From the NCBI GenBank assembly GCA_035566895.1, contig DATMQA010000118.1, positions 1 through 64,000 of the forward strand: a stretch of DNA of 64,000 bases, read 5' to 3'. Every line of letters starts with the position of its first letter. The first letter of the stretch is position 1. The notes beneath the pieces were generated by a model. The model worked only from the letters and a program-made list of their open reading frames with translations, was not told the origin of the DNA and searched no databases. The DNA is from DATMQA01 sp035566895. Its GTDB lineage: Bacteria > Verrucomicrobiota > Verrucomicrobiia > Limisphaerales > UBA8199. Shown here in pieces: positions 24,992-33,267 of the stretch. Both the position numbers and the translations under genes were made by a program.

Positions 24992-25116
24992 CGAGCCGGA
25001 AAGTAGTCGCCATGACGTTGAACTTACAATTTGCGACTGACGAAGTTTCGCCGAAAGCCCGCATAAATCGTATATCGTAAATCGTAAATTCATGCCGCCT
25101 TAGAGCGTGATTTGAG

Positions 25117-26088
25117 ATGAATCTCAGTACGGACACTCGCCTCTTTGTGAAGCCCCAAAGCCTGGTGGCCGGGGCGGTAGGGGAGCGCGCCTTCAGATGG
25201 CTGACGCTGGTGATGGCGCTGGCGGTTTTCGTGCTGATTGTGCTGATCGGTTACGAGTTGGCCCACGGCTCCCACCTGGCGTTGCGCAAGTTTGGCTGGC
25301 GCTTTATCACCAGTACGGAGTGGGACCCCGTCAACGAACAGTTCGGCGCGTTGCCCTTCATCTTCGGCACACTGGTCTCCTCGGCTATTGCCCTCCTCAT
25401 TGCTGTGCCGTTGAGCATCGCCACGGCCGTTTATCTGACCGAGCTGGCGCCACAATGGTCGCGCCAGGTGTTGACCATGTTCATCGAGTTGCTCGCCGCC
25501 GTGCCCAGCGTCATCCTCGGTCTCTGGGGCATTTTTGTGATGGTTCCGTGGTTGCGCGAGAATTTGTTTCCCTGGCTGCGCGGCGCGTTCGGTTCTCTCC
25601 CGCTGTTCAAGGGACCGATCTACGGAGTGAGCGTGCTGGCGGGCGGCATCATCATTGCCATTATGATCCTGCCCATCATCACCTCGGTTTCCCGGGAAAT
25701 CCTGCGCTCCGTGCCCGGCCTCCAACGAGAGGCGGCCTATGCTCTCGGCGCCACCCGATGGGAGGTGACGCGTATCGCCGTGTTGAGCTATGCCAAAAAG
25801 GGGCTCTTCGGCGCCGTCATTCTGGGCCTGGGCCGCGCCCTGGGTGAGACCATGGCCGTAACCATGGTCATCGGCAACCGGCCCGAGATTGCTGCTTCGC
25901 TCTTTGCTCCAAGTTATACGCTCGCGAGCGTGGTCGCCAATGAGTTTACGGAGGCCACCACCGACATCTACCTCCACTCGCTTTTCGAAATCGGCCTGGT
26001 CCTGCTGGGCGTGACGGTCCTCGTCAACGCCTTGGCCCAGCTCCTCCTTAAAACCTTTGCCGGCCCGGGCGTCAAACCGCAGCACTAG
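25117..26088 (+). CDS. pstC: Phosphate ABC transporter permease PstC
   Basis: This 323-residue protein has six predicted membrane segments; LPFIFGTLVSSAIALLIAVP opens the conserved permease core. LQREAAYALGATRWEVTR is the EAA loop that contacts the ATPase. RALGETMAVTMVIGN is characteristic of PstC. With PstA it forms the phosphate channel. The 125-bp gap from pstS contains short ATCGTAAAT-type repeats (near 25070-25090). Confidence 0.95.
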   Translation: MNLSTDTRLFVKPQSLVAGAVGERAFRWLTLVMALAVFVLIVLIGYELAHGSHLALRKFGWRFITSTEWDPVNEQFGALPFIFGTLVSSAIALLIAVPLSIATAVYLTELAPQWSRQVLTMFIELLAAVPSVILGLWGIFVMVPWLRENLFPWLRGAFGSLPLFKGPIYGVSVLAGGIIIAIMILPIITSVSREILRSVPGLQREAAYALGATRWEVTRIAVLSYAKKGLFGAVILGLGRALGETMAVTMVIGNRPEIAASLFAPSYTLASVVANEFTEATTDIYLHSLFEIGLVLLGVTVLVNALAQLLLKTFAGPGVKPQH

Positions 26089-26089
26089 A

Positions 26090-26250
26090 CGGATGATGGA
26101 TGATGCACCACATAAATCTTTGCAAATCATGAAGATTGGTTTTGACCACGTATCCCGAGTTGGAACAATCGCGCCGGGATTTGTGGGCGCTTTGCTTCCG
26201 TCGCGATATTCCGCTAGGCCATCATCCATCATCCATCATCCACCATCCTC
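26090..26250. repeat. Inverted GGATGAT / ATCATCC repeats in the pstC-pstA spacer
   Basis: GGATGATGGATGATG (from 26090) faces three ATCATCC units and CACCATCC at 26221-26250. The two blocks are inverted and would pair across the 170-bp spacer between pstC and pstA. It could shape processing of the operon transcript; it is another example of the facing-repeat spacers in this window. Confidence 0.75.
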
Positions 26251-26258
26251 TTTTGCTG

Positions 26259-27095
26259 ATGCACCGCTGGCGTAAATTCAAGAACGGCCTGATGCAGGTT
26301 GTCACCTGCGCCTGCGCTTTGCTGGTCATCACCCCGCTGGCGCTGCTCTTTTATCATTTGCTCAAGTCCGGCCTCGGCTCCATCAACTGGGCGTTCTTCA
26401 CCCAATTGCCAAAACCAGTGGGTGAGGCCGGCGGTGGCATGGCCAATGCCATTGTTGGCACCTTCGAGCTGGTCGGTCTCGCGGCTTTGCTCGGGGTGCC
26501 GGTGGGCGTCCTCGGCGGCATCTTTTTGTCCGAATACGGCTCGGTGCGGCTCAATTTTTGGATTCGCCTGGGTGCGGACGTCCTCAATGGCGTGCCTTCA
26601 ATCATCTGGGGCATGGTCGTGTACGCGCTGGTGGTCGTGCCGATGAAAGGTTTTTCCGCCCTGGCGGGCGGGATCGTCCTCGGCATGATCATGGTGCCGC
26701 TGATTATGCGCACGACCGAGGAAGTGCTGGCGCTGGTGCCCAACGGCTACCGCGAGGCCGCCCTGGCGCTGGGCATTGCCAAATGGCGGGCCATCGTGCA
26801 AATTGTCGTCCGCACCGCCCTCAAAGGCATCATCACCGGCATCCTCCTGGCGGGGGCGCGGGTCGCCGGCGAGACGGCGCCGTTGCTGTTCACTGCGTTT
26901 GGAAATCGGTTTTGGAACCATCACCTGACTGACCCGATCGCAGCGCTGCCGCTCCAGATTTTTAATTATGCCATCTCCCCCTACGAAGACTGGCATCGCC
27001 AGGCCTGGGCCGGCGCCCTGGTCTTGCTCTTGTTTGTCGCCCTGGTCAATGTCAGCGTCCGCGTGCTGACTCGTGACCGGTTCAGCCACAGGTAG
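26259..27095 (+). CDS. pstA: Phosphate ABC transporter permease PstA
   Basis: From the ATG at 26259 the protein has 278 residues with six membrane segments. The EAA loop NGYREAALALGIAKWRAIVQ and ARVAGETAPLLFTAFGN are typical of PstA. A longer frame starting at 26136 runs through the spacer repeats and was rejected. Confidence 0.95.
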   Translation: MHRWRKFKNGLMQVVTCACALLVITPLALLFYHLLKSGLGSINWAFFTQLPKPVGEAGGGMANAIVGTFELVGLAALLGVPVGVLGGIFLSEYGSVRLNFWIRLGADVLNGVPSIIWGMVVYALVVVPMKGFSALAGGIVLGMIMVPLIMRTTEEVLALVPNGYREAALALGIAKWRAIVQIVVRTALKGIITGILLAGARVAGETAPLLFTAFGNRFWNHHLTDPIAALPLQIFNYAISPYEDWHRQAWAGALVLLLFVALVNVSVRVLTRDRFSHR

Positions 27096-27107
27096 TGGCG
27101 CTCGCGT

Positions 27108-27977
27108 ATGCTCATGGCTACTGAACCACAGAAAGAACTGCCACGGCCGGCCGCACCACTTCTGGCGGTGCCTAAGCCTGTGCCGTCTCAGACCCGGGCC
27201 GCCCAGGCGCCGGGCACCGTGCCCTCGGCTCTGACGGTGCGCGACCTCTCGGTCTTCTTCGGCGATAACCAGGTCCTCAAGCGCGTCTCCCTGGATGTCC
27301 CCGCGCGCGCGGTCACCGCGATTATCGGCCCGAGCGGCTGCGGCAAATCGACCTTTCTCCGCGCTCTCAACCGCCTGCACGAACTGGTCCCCACCGCCCG
27401 CATGGAGGGTGAAATCCTGCTCTTTGGCCAGGACATTTACGGCCGCGCGGTCGAGCCGGTGGTGGTCCGCCGCCGAGTGGGGATGGTGTTCCAGAAATCC
27501 AATCCGTTCCCGACCATGTCCATCGCGGACAACGTCACCGTCGGCCTGCGGCTCAACGGCGTGCGCAACCGCCAGGTCCTGGCCCAGCGCATGGAACAGT
27601 CCCTGAACATGGCCGCCTTGTGGGACGAGGTGAAGGACCGCCTCGGCGCTCCGGCCATCAGCCTCTCCGGGGGCCAGCAACAGCGCCTGTGCATCGCGCG
27701 CGCCCTGGCCGTCCAGCCGGAAGTCCTGCTGATGGACGAGCCGGCTTCGGCGCTCGACCCGCTGGCCACCGGCAAGATCGAGGACTTGATCCTCGAATTG
27801 AAAAAGGATTACACCATTGTTATCGTGACCCATAACATGCAACAGGCGGCCCGCATTTCCGATTTCACGGCGTTCTTGTACCTCGGCGAACTGGTGGAAT
27901 ATGGCACTACTTCGAAAATCTTCACCAGCCCGTCCAAAAAACGCACCGAAGACTACGTGACCGGGCGCTTCGGGTAA
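27108..27977 (+). CDS. pstB: Phosphate ABC transporter ATPase
   Basis: This 289-residue protein has Walker A GPSGCGKST, signature LSGGQQQR, Walker B LLMDEPASALDP and the switch histidine in VTHNMQQA. MVFQKSNPFPTMSIADNV is the usual PstB Q-loop region. An N-terminal extension of about 40 Pro/Ala-rich residues precedes the ATPase fold; a second ATG two codons downstream is also possible. It powers phosphate import by PstSCA. Confidence 0.96.
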   Translation: MLMATEPQKELPRPAAPLLAVPKPVPSQTRAAQAPGTVPSALTVRDLSVFFGDNQVLKRVSLDVPARAVTAIIGPSGCGKSTFLRALNRLHELVPTARMEGEILLFGQDIYGRAVEPVVVRRRVGMVFQKSNPFPTMSIADNVTVGLRLNGVRNRQVLAQRMEQSLNMAALWDEVKDRLGAPAISLSGGQQQRLCIARALAVQPEVLLMDEPASALDPLATGKIEDLILELKKDYTIVIVTHNMQQAARISDFTAFLYLGELVEYGTTSKIFTSPSKKRTEDYVTGRFG

Positions 27978-27986
27978 GTTTAATCT

Positions 27987-28646
27987 ATGGTTCACTTCGA
28001 ACAGGAATTGGCGGATTTAAAAAGCAGGCTGTTGACGATGGCCAGCCATGCCGAGACCGCGGTCAAGCGGGCCATTGAGGCGCTGGTGACGCGTGATTAC
28101 GACCTGGCCCTGCGCGTGCGGGGCGAGGATGAGGTGATCGATCGGTTCGAGGTTGATATTGATGAAACCGCCATCCAGTTGCTGGCCAAGGCGCCGCTGG
28201 CCAGCGATCTGCGGCTCATCGCCGTCGCGATGAAAATTTCTCAGAACCTTGAAAGGGTAGGGGACGAAGCTACCAAGATCGCCAACCGCGCGCGCGACCT
28301 CAGCCAGGAACCCCCGCTCAAACTCGTCGTCGCCATCCCGCAACTGGCCGACCTCGCCCTCCAAATGCTCAAAGATGCGCTCGATGCCTTCGTCAACCAG
28401 GACCCGGCGGCCGCTCGCGCGATCATCCCGCAGGACAAGCAAGCCGATGCTTTGAACAAAGAAATTCACCGCCAACTCGCGCACCAGATGAGCCAGGATG
28501 CCGAGACTATTTCCCGCTGCCTCAATCTTATGGTCGTGGCCAAGAGCCTCGAACGCATTGCCGATCACGCCAAAAATGTCGCCGAAGAAGTCGTCTTTCT
28601 TTGCGAAGCCCAGGATATCCGCCACACCGGCAAAACCACTCCCTAG
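27987..28646 (+). CDS. phoU: Phosphate signalling protein PhoU
   Basis: The protein of 219 residues is all-helical with two related three-helix halves. Family motifs are EDEVIDRFEVDIDE, DLRLIAVAMKISQNLERVGDEATKIA in the first half (here cited as NLERVGDEATKIANRA) and SLERIADHAKNVAEEVVFL in the second. PhoU links the Pst transporter with the Pho sensor kinase and limits phosphate import. It follows pstB after 9 bp. No phoR or full-length phoB is found in the window. Confidence 0.95.
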   Translation: MVHFEQELADLKSRLLTMASHAETAVKRAIEALVTRDYDLALRVRGEDEVIDRFEVDIDETAIQLLAKAPLASDLRLIAVAMKISQNLERVGDEATKIANRARDLSQEPPLKLVVAIPQLADLALQMLKDALDAFVNQDPAAARAIIPQDKQADALNKEIHRQLAHQMSQDAETISRCLNLMVVAKSLERIADHAKNVAEEVVFLCEAQDIRHTGKTTP

Positions 28647-28702
28647 CTCCACACTTTGGCGCCCTCCTTTGTCCCCCACTTTGCCGGAACGGCAACCTTG
28701 TT

Positions 28703-28795
28703 GGCGCTTGGAATTTGAAGTTTTCATGGAGTTTGAAGTTTGGAATTTGGAGCTTTTCTGGTGTTTGGTGTTTGGTGTTTGGTGTTTATTCCCTT
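28703..28795. repeat. Low-complexity TTGGAATTTGAAG / GGTGTTT repeat spacer
   Basis: Short GAATTTGAAGTTT-like units are followed by four or more GGTGTTT heptamers (about 28759-28790). The 256-bp gap between phoU and the oxidoreductase holds nothing else that I recognise. Confidence 0.6.
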
Positions 28796-28902
28796 ATTCC
28801 CCCCGAATTCCATTGACGCGCCAAACCGGTTTTGCTCTTTCTTACTCATGCTCTCGAAGCCTTGTTGCCGCCGTACTGCCGTTTGAAATCCGCCGCATTG
28901 CC

Positions 28903-30243
28903 ATGACCTCCCCCCGCTCCTTTTCTCGCCGCTCGTTTCTCAAAGGTCTCGGTGCCACTGCGCTAGCCGCCCCTTTCGTCACGCGCGGCCTCATGGCGCA
29001 GTCGCCCAACAGCGTCCTGCGGCATGCCAGCTTCGGCGCCAGCGGTATGGCCTGGTCCGATCTCGGCGAATTCGGCCGGCTCAAGGCATTTGAATTGGTG
29101 GCCGTCGCGGAAGTGGACCTGAACCGGACGGTCGAACTGAAAAAGCAGTTCCCCCAAGCCCGGATTTACCAGGATTGGCGCGAGTTGCTCGACCGGGAGG
29201 CCAGGCATATCGACTCCGTCAACGTCTCCACGCCCGACCATATGCATGCGGTCATGGGAATGAGCGCGATGCAACTGGGCAAACACGTCTATGGCCAGAA
29301 ACCGCTCGCCCATGATTTGTTCGAGGTCCGGAAACTGACAGAGTTTGCCGCGAAGAAAAAGCTCGTCACCCAAATGGGCATCCAGATTCATGCCACCAGC
29401 CATTACCAGTTGGCGACCATTTTGATTCAGGCCGGCGCCGTCGGCCGCATCAAGGAAATCCACTCCTGGTGCCCGAAATCCTGGGGCGACCCGAACCCGC
29501 GCCCGGACCGCACCGACCCGGTGCCGCCCGGGTTCGATTGGGATCTGTGGCTCGGCACCTGCGCCCAGCGCCCCTTCCTGGGCAGTGCCTATTATCATCC
29601 GGCCAATTGGCGCAAGCGGCTCGATTTCGGCACCGGCACCTTCGGCGATATGGGCTGCCATATCTTCGACCCGGTCTTCGATTCCCTGGGATTGGGCGCG
29701 CCGATGTCCGTGCGGTCCGAAGGCCCGGCGCCAAACAAATGGAACTGGGCGATGGACTCGCGCATCCAGTATGTCTTCCCCGGCACGCGCTTCACCGCCG
29801 ATACGACCCTGCCGGTGACCTGGTATGACGGCGAGCAGAAACCGCCGGCGGACGTGCTGGCGCTGCTCGAAGGCGACGAACGGCCCAATACCGGCTCCAT
29901 TTTCGTCGGCACCCTGGGCACGCTGGTGCTGCCGCACATCAACCGCCCGCTGCTCTATCCGGATAAAAAGTTCAAGAATTTCAAATACCCGGAGATCACG
30001 TCGGGAAATCATTGGGGCGATTTTGTCGCCGCTTGCCTGGGCCACGGACGGACGGCGGCTAACTTCGGCTATGCCGGGCCGCTCACCGAAGCGGTCCTGC
30101 TCGGCGGCGTCGCCTCCCGTTTTCCCCAAACCACCATCAAATGGGACGCGTCCAGGTTGGAATTCGATTTGCGCGAGGCCAACCAGTTCGTTCGGCGCGA
30201 GTACCGCGCGGGCTGGGGCGTGAAGGAACTGTCCTGGTCTTAA
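28903..30243 (+). CDS. Gfo/Idh/MocA-family oxidoreductase, Tat-exported
   Basis: From the ATG at 28903 the protein has 446 residues. The N-terminus carries a twin-arginine signal (SRRSFLKGLGATALAAPFV). A dinucleotide-binding region follows (ELVAVAEVDLNRTVELKKQF, then VNVSTPDHMHAVMGMSAMQ), and GQKPLAHDLFEVRKL contains the catalytic-type lysine-proline segment of the family. These enzymes oxidise or reduce sugars and their derivatives with NAD(P). The Verrucomicrobia and Planctomycetes have many exported copies of unknown substrate. The frame is open upstream to 28498 but the Tat signal defines the start. Confidence 0.9.
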   Translation: MTSPRSFSRRSFLKGLGATALAAPFVTRGLMAQSPNSVLRHASFGASGMAWSDLGEFGRLKAFELVAVAEVDLNRTVELKKQFPQARIYQDWRELLDREARHIDSVNVSTPDHMHAVMGMSAMQLGKHVYGQKPLAHDLFEVRKLTEFAAKKKLVTQMGIQIHATSHYQLATILIQAGAVGRIKEIHSWCPKSWGDPNPRPDRTDPVPPGFDWDLWLGTCAQRPFLGSAYYHPANWRKRLDFGTGTFGDMGCHIFDPVFDSLGLGAPMSVRSEGPAPNKWNWAMDSRIQYVFPGTRFTADTTLPVTWYDGEQKPPADVLALLEGDERPNTGSIFVGTLGTLVLPHINRPLLYPDKKFKNFKYPEITSGNHWGDFVAACLGHGRTAANFGYAGPLTEAVLLGGVASRFPQTTIKWDASRLEFDLREANQFVRREYRAGWGVKELSWS

Positions 30244-30396
30244 ATCATAATCCTGGTCGGAATCTTAATCGTAATCTTTCGTTCCGATCCTGTCCTCGTT
30301 CTCGTCCTCGATTTCCTCTGAATCGCCGAGATGAAAGAGGAATACGACCGGCATGCAAAAGAGATTACGATTAAGATTACGACCAGGATTGCGATA
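30243..30396. repeat. 35-bp inverted repeat of ATCGTAATC units
   Basis: 30243-30277 (AATCCTGGTCGGAATCTTAA then TCGTAATCT) is matched inverted by 30362-30396 (AGATTACGATTAAGATT, then ACGACCAGGATT) with about three mismatches and an 84-bp loop. It fills the spacer between the oxidoreductase and the response regulator. Confidence 0.8.
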
Positions 30397-30416
30397 AGGC
30401 CCGCCGCCCTTCCCCT

Positions 30417-30433
30417 CGTTACCGAATCGTAAC
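30417..30433 (+). promoter_or_regulatory. Candidate Pho box upstream of the receiver regulator
   Basis: CGTTAC (30417-30422) and CGTAAC (30428-30433) are 11 bp apart, 44 bp upstream of the ATG at 30478. Both are followed by C, giving CGT(T/A)ACC. Confidence 0.55.
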
Positions 30434-30477
30434 CTTCCCGACATGGTGCCGTGCAGTGAACCTGCTAAACCGGCATC

Positions 30478-30852
30478 ATGCGAAAGAAGATTCTCGTGGT
30501 CGAGGATGACGCTGAATTGGTCGAGTTGCTGCGCTTCAATCTGAAAGCAGCGGGCTTCTCGGTGGGCACCGCTGCCGACGGGATCGAGGCGCTCAAAAAG
30601 GCCCGGTCGCTGCTTCCCGACTTGATTCTCCTGGACCTGATGTTGCCGGAACTGGACGGGTTTGCCGTATGCGAGATACTGCGCCGGGATTCGGCGTTGG
30701 CCTCCGTTCCGATTATCATGGTCACAGCGCTTTCCAGCCAACTGGCGCGGCTCAGCGGCCTGGAAGCGGGCGCCAACGAGTACATCACCAAGCCCTTCAG
30801 CCTCAAACAGCTCTTGATGACGGTGGAGGCACGCTTGCAACGGGCGGCTTAA
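30478..30852 (+). CDS. Single-domain response regulator (receiver only)
   Basis: This 124-residue protein is one CheY-like receiver domain: ILVVEDDAELVELL with the acidic pocket, the phospho-acceptor aspartate in LILLDLMLPELDGF, VPIIMVTALSS with the switch threonine, and EYITKPFSLKQLL with the conserved lysine. The sequence is close to PhoB/OmpR-type receivers, yet the protein stops before any DNA-binding domain. It could be a phosphate sink or a partner in a phosphorelay. The candidate Pho box upstream and the pst operon 2 kb away suggest a link to phosphate signalling. Confidence 0.92.
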   Translation: MRKKILVVEDDAELVELLRFNLKAAGFSVGTAADGIEALKKARSLLPDLILLDLMLPELDGFAVCEILRRDSALASVPIIMVTALSSQLARLSGLEAGANEYITKPFSLKQLLMTVEARLQRAA

Positions 30853-30926
30853 CTTGTCGAGGTTCAAGAAAAAATCCGGATCCCCATCATTTTGCCTCAA
30901 TGATTCTGCCTCAAATTCCGGGTCCC

Positions 30927-31421
30927 CTAGCCTTGGATGCGTTTCCTCTTTCGTTTGTGCTGAAAATCCCAAATGCCAATCGCGATGCAAAACACTGCCA
31001 GGAACAATTCGCCCAGCGGTTTGAGGCGGTGCTGATCGTAGGCCTGCCAAATCGAATAGCCGCCAATGCAAACTCCGGCGAGCACAAAGTACCACCACTT
31101 CCACTTTTCACCCTCGCTCTCGGCCCGGGAGCCGGGTGACGCAAAACGCGTGGCGGCGGCAGCGAAAGGAGCGTCAGCAGGAGCAGAAGCAGGAGCGGGA
31201 GCAGCGGACGGCACCGGCATACTCAATCTGACACCGGCGGGGGCTGCGGCGGGCGTGGCGGGCGCGGCGGGCAAACTCCGGGCGATAATCTCGTTGGCTG
31301 CAGGTGTGCCATCGGCGCCACACACCGGACACGCAACGGGCATAGGCATGCGATTGTTGACCGGTTCGATATCAAAGGCGTAACGCTGCCCGCAGTCGCA
31401 TTGTATCTTTATTGGAATCAT
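30927..31421 (-). CDS. Zinc-ribbon protein with two C-terminal membrane helices
   Basis: From the ATG at 31421 (preceded by GAAAGGA) the protein has 164 residues. The N-terminus has two cysteine pairs, CDCGQRY and CPVCGADG, which form a probable zinc ribbon. A long Pro/Ala linker follows, then two hydrophobic helices (WWYFVLAGVCIGGYSIW and LGELFLAVFCIAIGIW) and a basic end (HKRKRKR). No specific function is recognised. It is convergent with the response regulator. Confidence 0.75.
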   Translation of the reverse strand: MIPIKIQCDCGQRYAFDIEPVNNRMPMPVACPVCGADGTPAANEIIARSLPAAPATPAAAPAGVRLSMPVPSAAPAPASAPADAPFAAAATRFASPGSRAESEGEKWKWWYFVLAGVCIGGYSIWQAYDQHRLKPLGELFLAVFCIAIGIWDFQHKRKRKRIQG

Positions 31422-31558
31422 GGTTGTGTCCTTTCTAATCGTTGTGCGATGCCGTCTGTCATGGTGCAACGAATGGTGTCCTGGGAATATTGTACCTTGG
31501 AAATCCAAATTGCAATCCGGAAGGGGAAACCTAAATCCTCGCCTAAACTCTAGTTGAG

Positions 31559-31616
31559 AACCACGAAATACACACGAAAGAAGAACCTTTTCGTGTGTTT
31601 GGTGTATTTCGTGGTT
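31559..31616. repeat. Hairpin AACCACGAAATACAC / GTGTATTTCGTGGTT
   Basis: A 15-bp perfect inverted pair (31559-31573 and 31602-31616) encloses a second pair, ACACGAAA and TTTCGTGT. It lies between the zinc-ribbon gene and the sigma-like gene. No T-run follows on either strand, so a terminator role is uncertain. Confidence 0.7.
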
Positions 31617-31679
31617 TCTCTCCGCAGGGCCGTGCAGAGGTCCGATCCCTGACCGCATCGGCTTTATGATTCTGTCCTG

Positions 31680-32611
31680 TCATGATTCTGTCGGTCCATC
31701 TTTACCTGGCCTCGCCAGGAATTCGTCCTGAATGATAGGGACCTTAAACTTCAGGAGACCGCCCACCGCTTCCTTTTCTCCATTCTTTGCGCTCTTTGTG
31801 TTCTCTTGTGGCAAATCCGCTTTCTTGGGTCCAGCGCAACGACTCACGGCAACTTGGATTTTCCCCCTTGTCGCCACCGACCCATTGCCGTTCCCTTCGT
31901 GTCCATTGGTGTCCATTCGTGGTCCCGCCTCCCCGTATCTCCGCATCCATCTCCCAAATCGGTAATCCATCACCTTCCGTTCCAGCCGTTTCCGCGCCGC
32001 CGTTACCGCTCCCACCCCGATCCCCAGCTCCTCCGCGATCTCACGCCGCTTGAATACCCCTTGCACAGACACCTAAACACTCCCCGCGCCCCTTTGTCCC
32101 TGCCTAAATAAATATCCACCTCCACTTCTCTCCGCGCCCGCGCCGCTTCCTCCTCATGCCGCATCGCCTCCTCGCTCGGATCGGCTATCGTTCCGGCGAT
32201 CGTCGGAAAAATACTTTGCAACTCTCCATCTGCCCGCGCCGGCAGGATGTCCCACTCGTTCCGCATCTCCCGCGTCTCTTTCAATGCGTGTAGCCTCCTC
32301 ACCTCGTTGCTCACCAGCCGTTCCAGTTCCCTCGTCAGCCGCTCCCACGTCCAACCCAGCGCCAGCCGGCACTCCCCAGGCAGCATTGCCGCTGCCGCCT
32401 CCGACGCCACGCTCTCCGCATCATGCCCCTCCGGCAGCACCCGGCCCCCGAACTTCACCCCGCGCCAACGCCGCCCCCTTATCTGTCCTTTGGCAAAAAG
32501 CCTCGCGTGCTTCAGCAGTTCCTTCCAGTCTTCCCACTGCAATCTTTCCAGCACCCAGTCTCTCACCCGGCTTGGCAGCCCCAATGTCGTTCCTGTCTTC
32601 GGCGTTTTCAT
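31680..32611 (-). pseudogene. Sigma-70-like regulator split by a -1 frameshift
   Basis: Two minus-strand frames form one protein. The first, from the ATG at 32611 (an in-frame ATG at 32668 is an alternative), includes HDAESVASEAAAAMLPGE and RLVSNEVRRLHALKETREMR, reminiscent of sigma region 2, then DPSEEAMRHEEE and the run to CKG. At the G-run complementary to 32057-32060 the sense continues one base back with GVFKRREIAEELGIGVGAV and TAARKRLERKVMDY, a helix-turn-helix like sigma region 4. One added G would join the two. Beyond about 31970 the frame only reads through an ACACGAATGG-type repeat, so the true C-terminus lies there. It may be a recent mutation, a sequencing error or programmed slippage. 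Sigma assignment is by pattern only. Confidence 0.6.
31891..31922. repeat. Decamer array GTCCATTCGT
   Basis: ttcccTTCGT, gtccaTTGGT and gtccaTTCGT follow in exact 10-bp register. It is the reverse complement of the unit at 5171-5220 and matches 20521-20550. It interrupts the 3' end of the sigma-like gene. Confidence 0.7.
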
Positions 32612-33267
32612 TTTAGCCCCGCGCGTCCCAATCACCCACCGTTTGTAAAACGCATCACCTTCCATGCCACAAACCGCCTCCCCCCAACCTTCCAACCTCA
32701 CACTTTTGTTTTTCCAAAAGCAAAAAATGTAAAAACCCCTCCCCGCCCATCCCAAAATATTTTCAAAAATACCGCCGCCCGATGGAAAATTCCGACTTCT
32801 AACCTTCCTTAATATATAGAGGGTCGTGTTGTCACGGCCCCCGGTGCTCAGGGCGCTCACCCGCCCGAAACGCCAATTATTTGAAATATTTGAAATATGA
32901 AAACTCGAATCGACAATATCGGCGGCACAGAAAAGTGCCAAACGCCGAGCCCCCTGATTAGCCCGCCGCTTCCGCAGGGTCGGCGGCTGTTTCCTGGAAA
33001 CCAAACCGCTTTGGAGGTGTCCTTCCCGCTCTCGCTCGCCTCCGAATTAAGGCTGAATCAAACCAATTCAAGGTATTTGAAGCCAGATGAAGCCTATTCG
33101 CGGATAAAGTGCCCGCTTCCATCTGCCTCAATTCCCAAACTCCTCGGTGCGCGGCTTCCTTCGCCTCTTCCCGCCTTCGCTGTCACTTTCCTCCCGGCCC
33201 GCTCCCAGCGATGTAACCATTTCCCGGTAAACTCCACCTATTCCCACCAATTCGCGGATAAACTACC
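32612..33267. other. Divergent spacer between sigma-like gene and small phage-like gene
   Basis: I see no convincing gene here, although open frames exist. On the minus strand GTGACA followed 15-17 bp later by TATATT (about 32812-32845) could be a promoter for the sigma-like gene. ATTTGAAAT-type short repeats occur near 32877-32900. If the alternative start at 32668 is used, the sigma-like gene extends slightly into this spacer. Confidence 0.45.
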
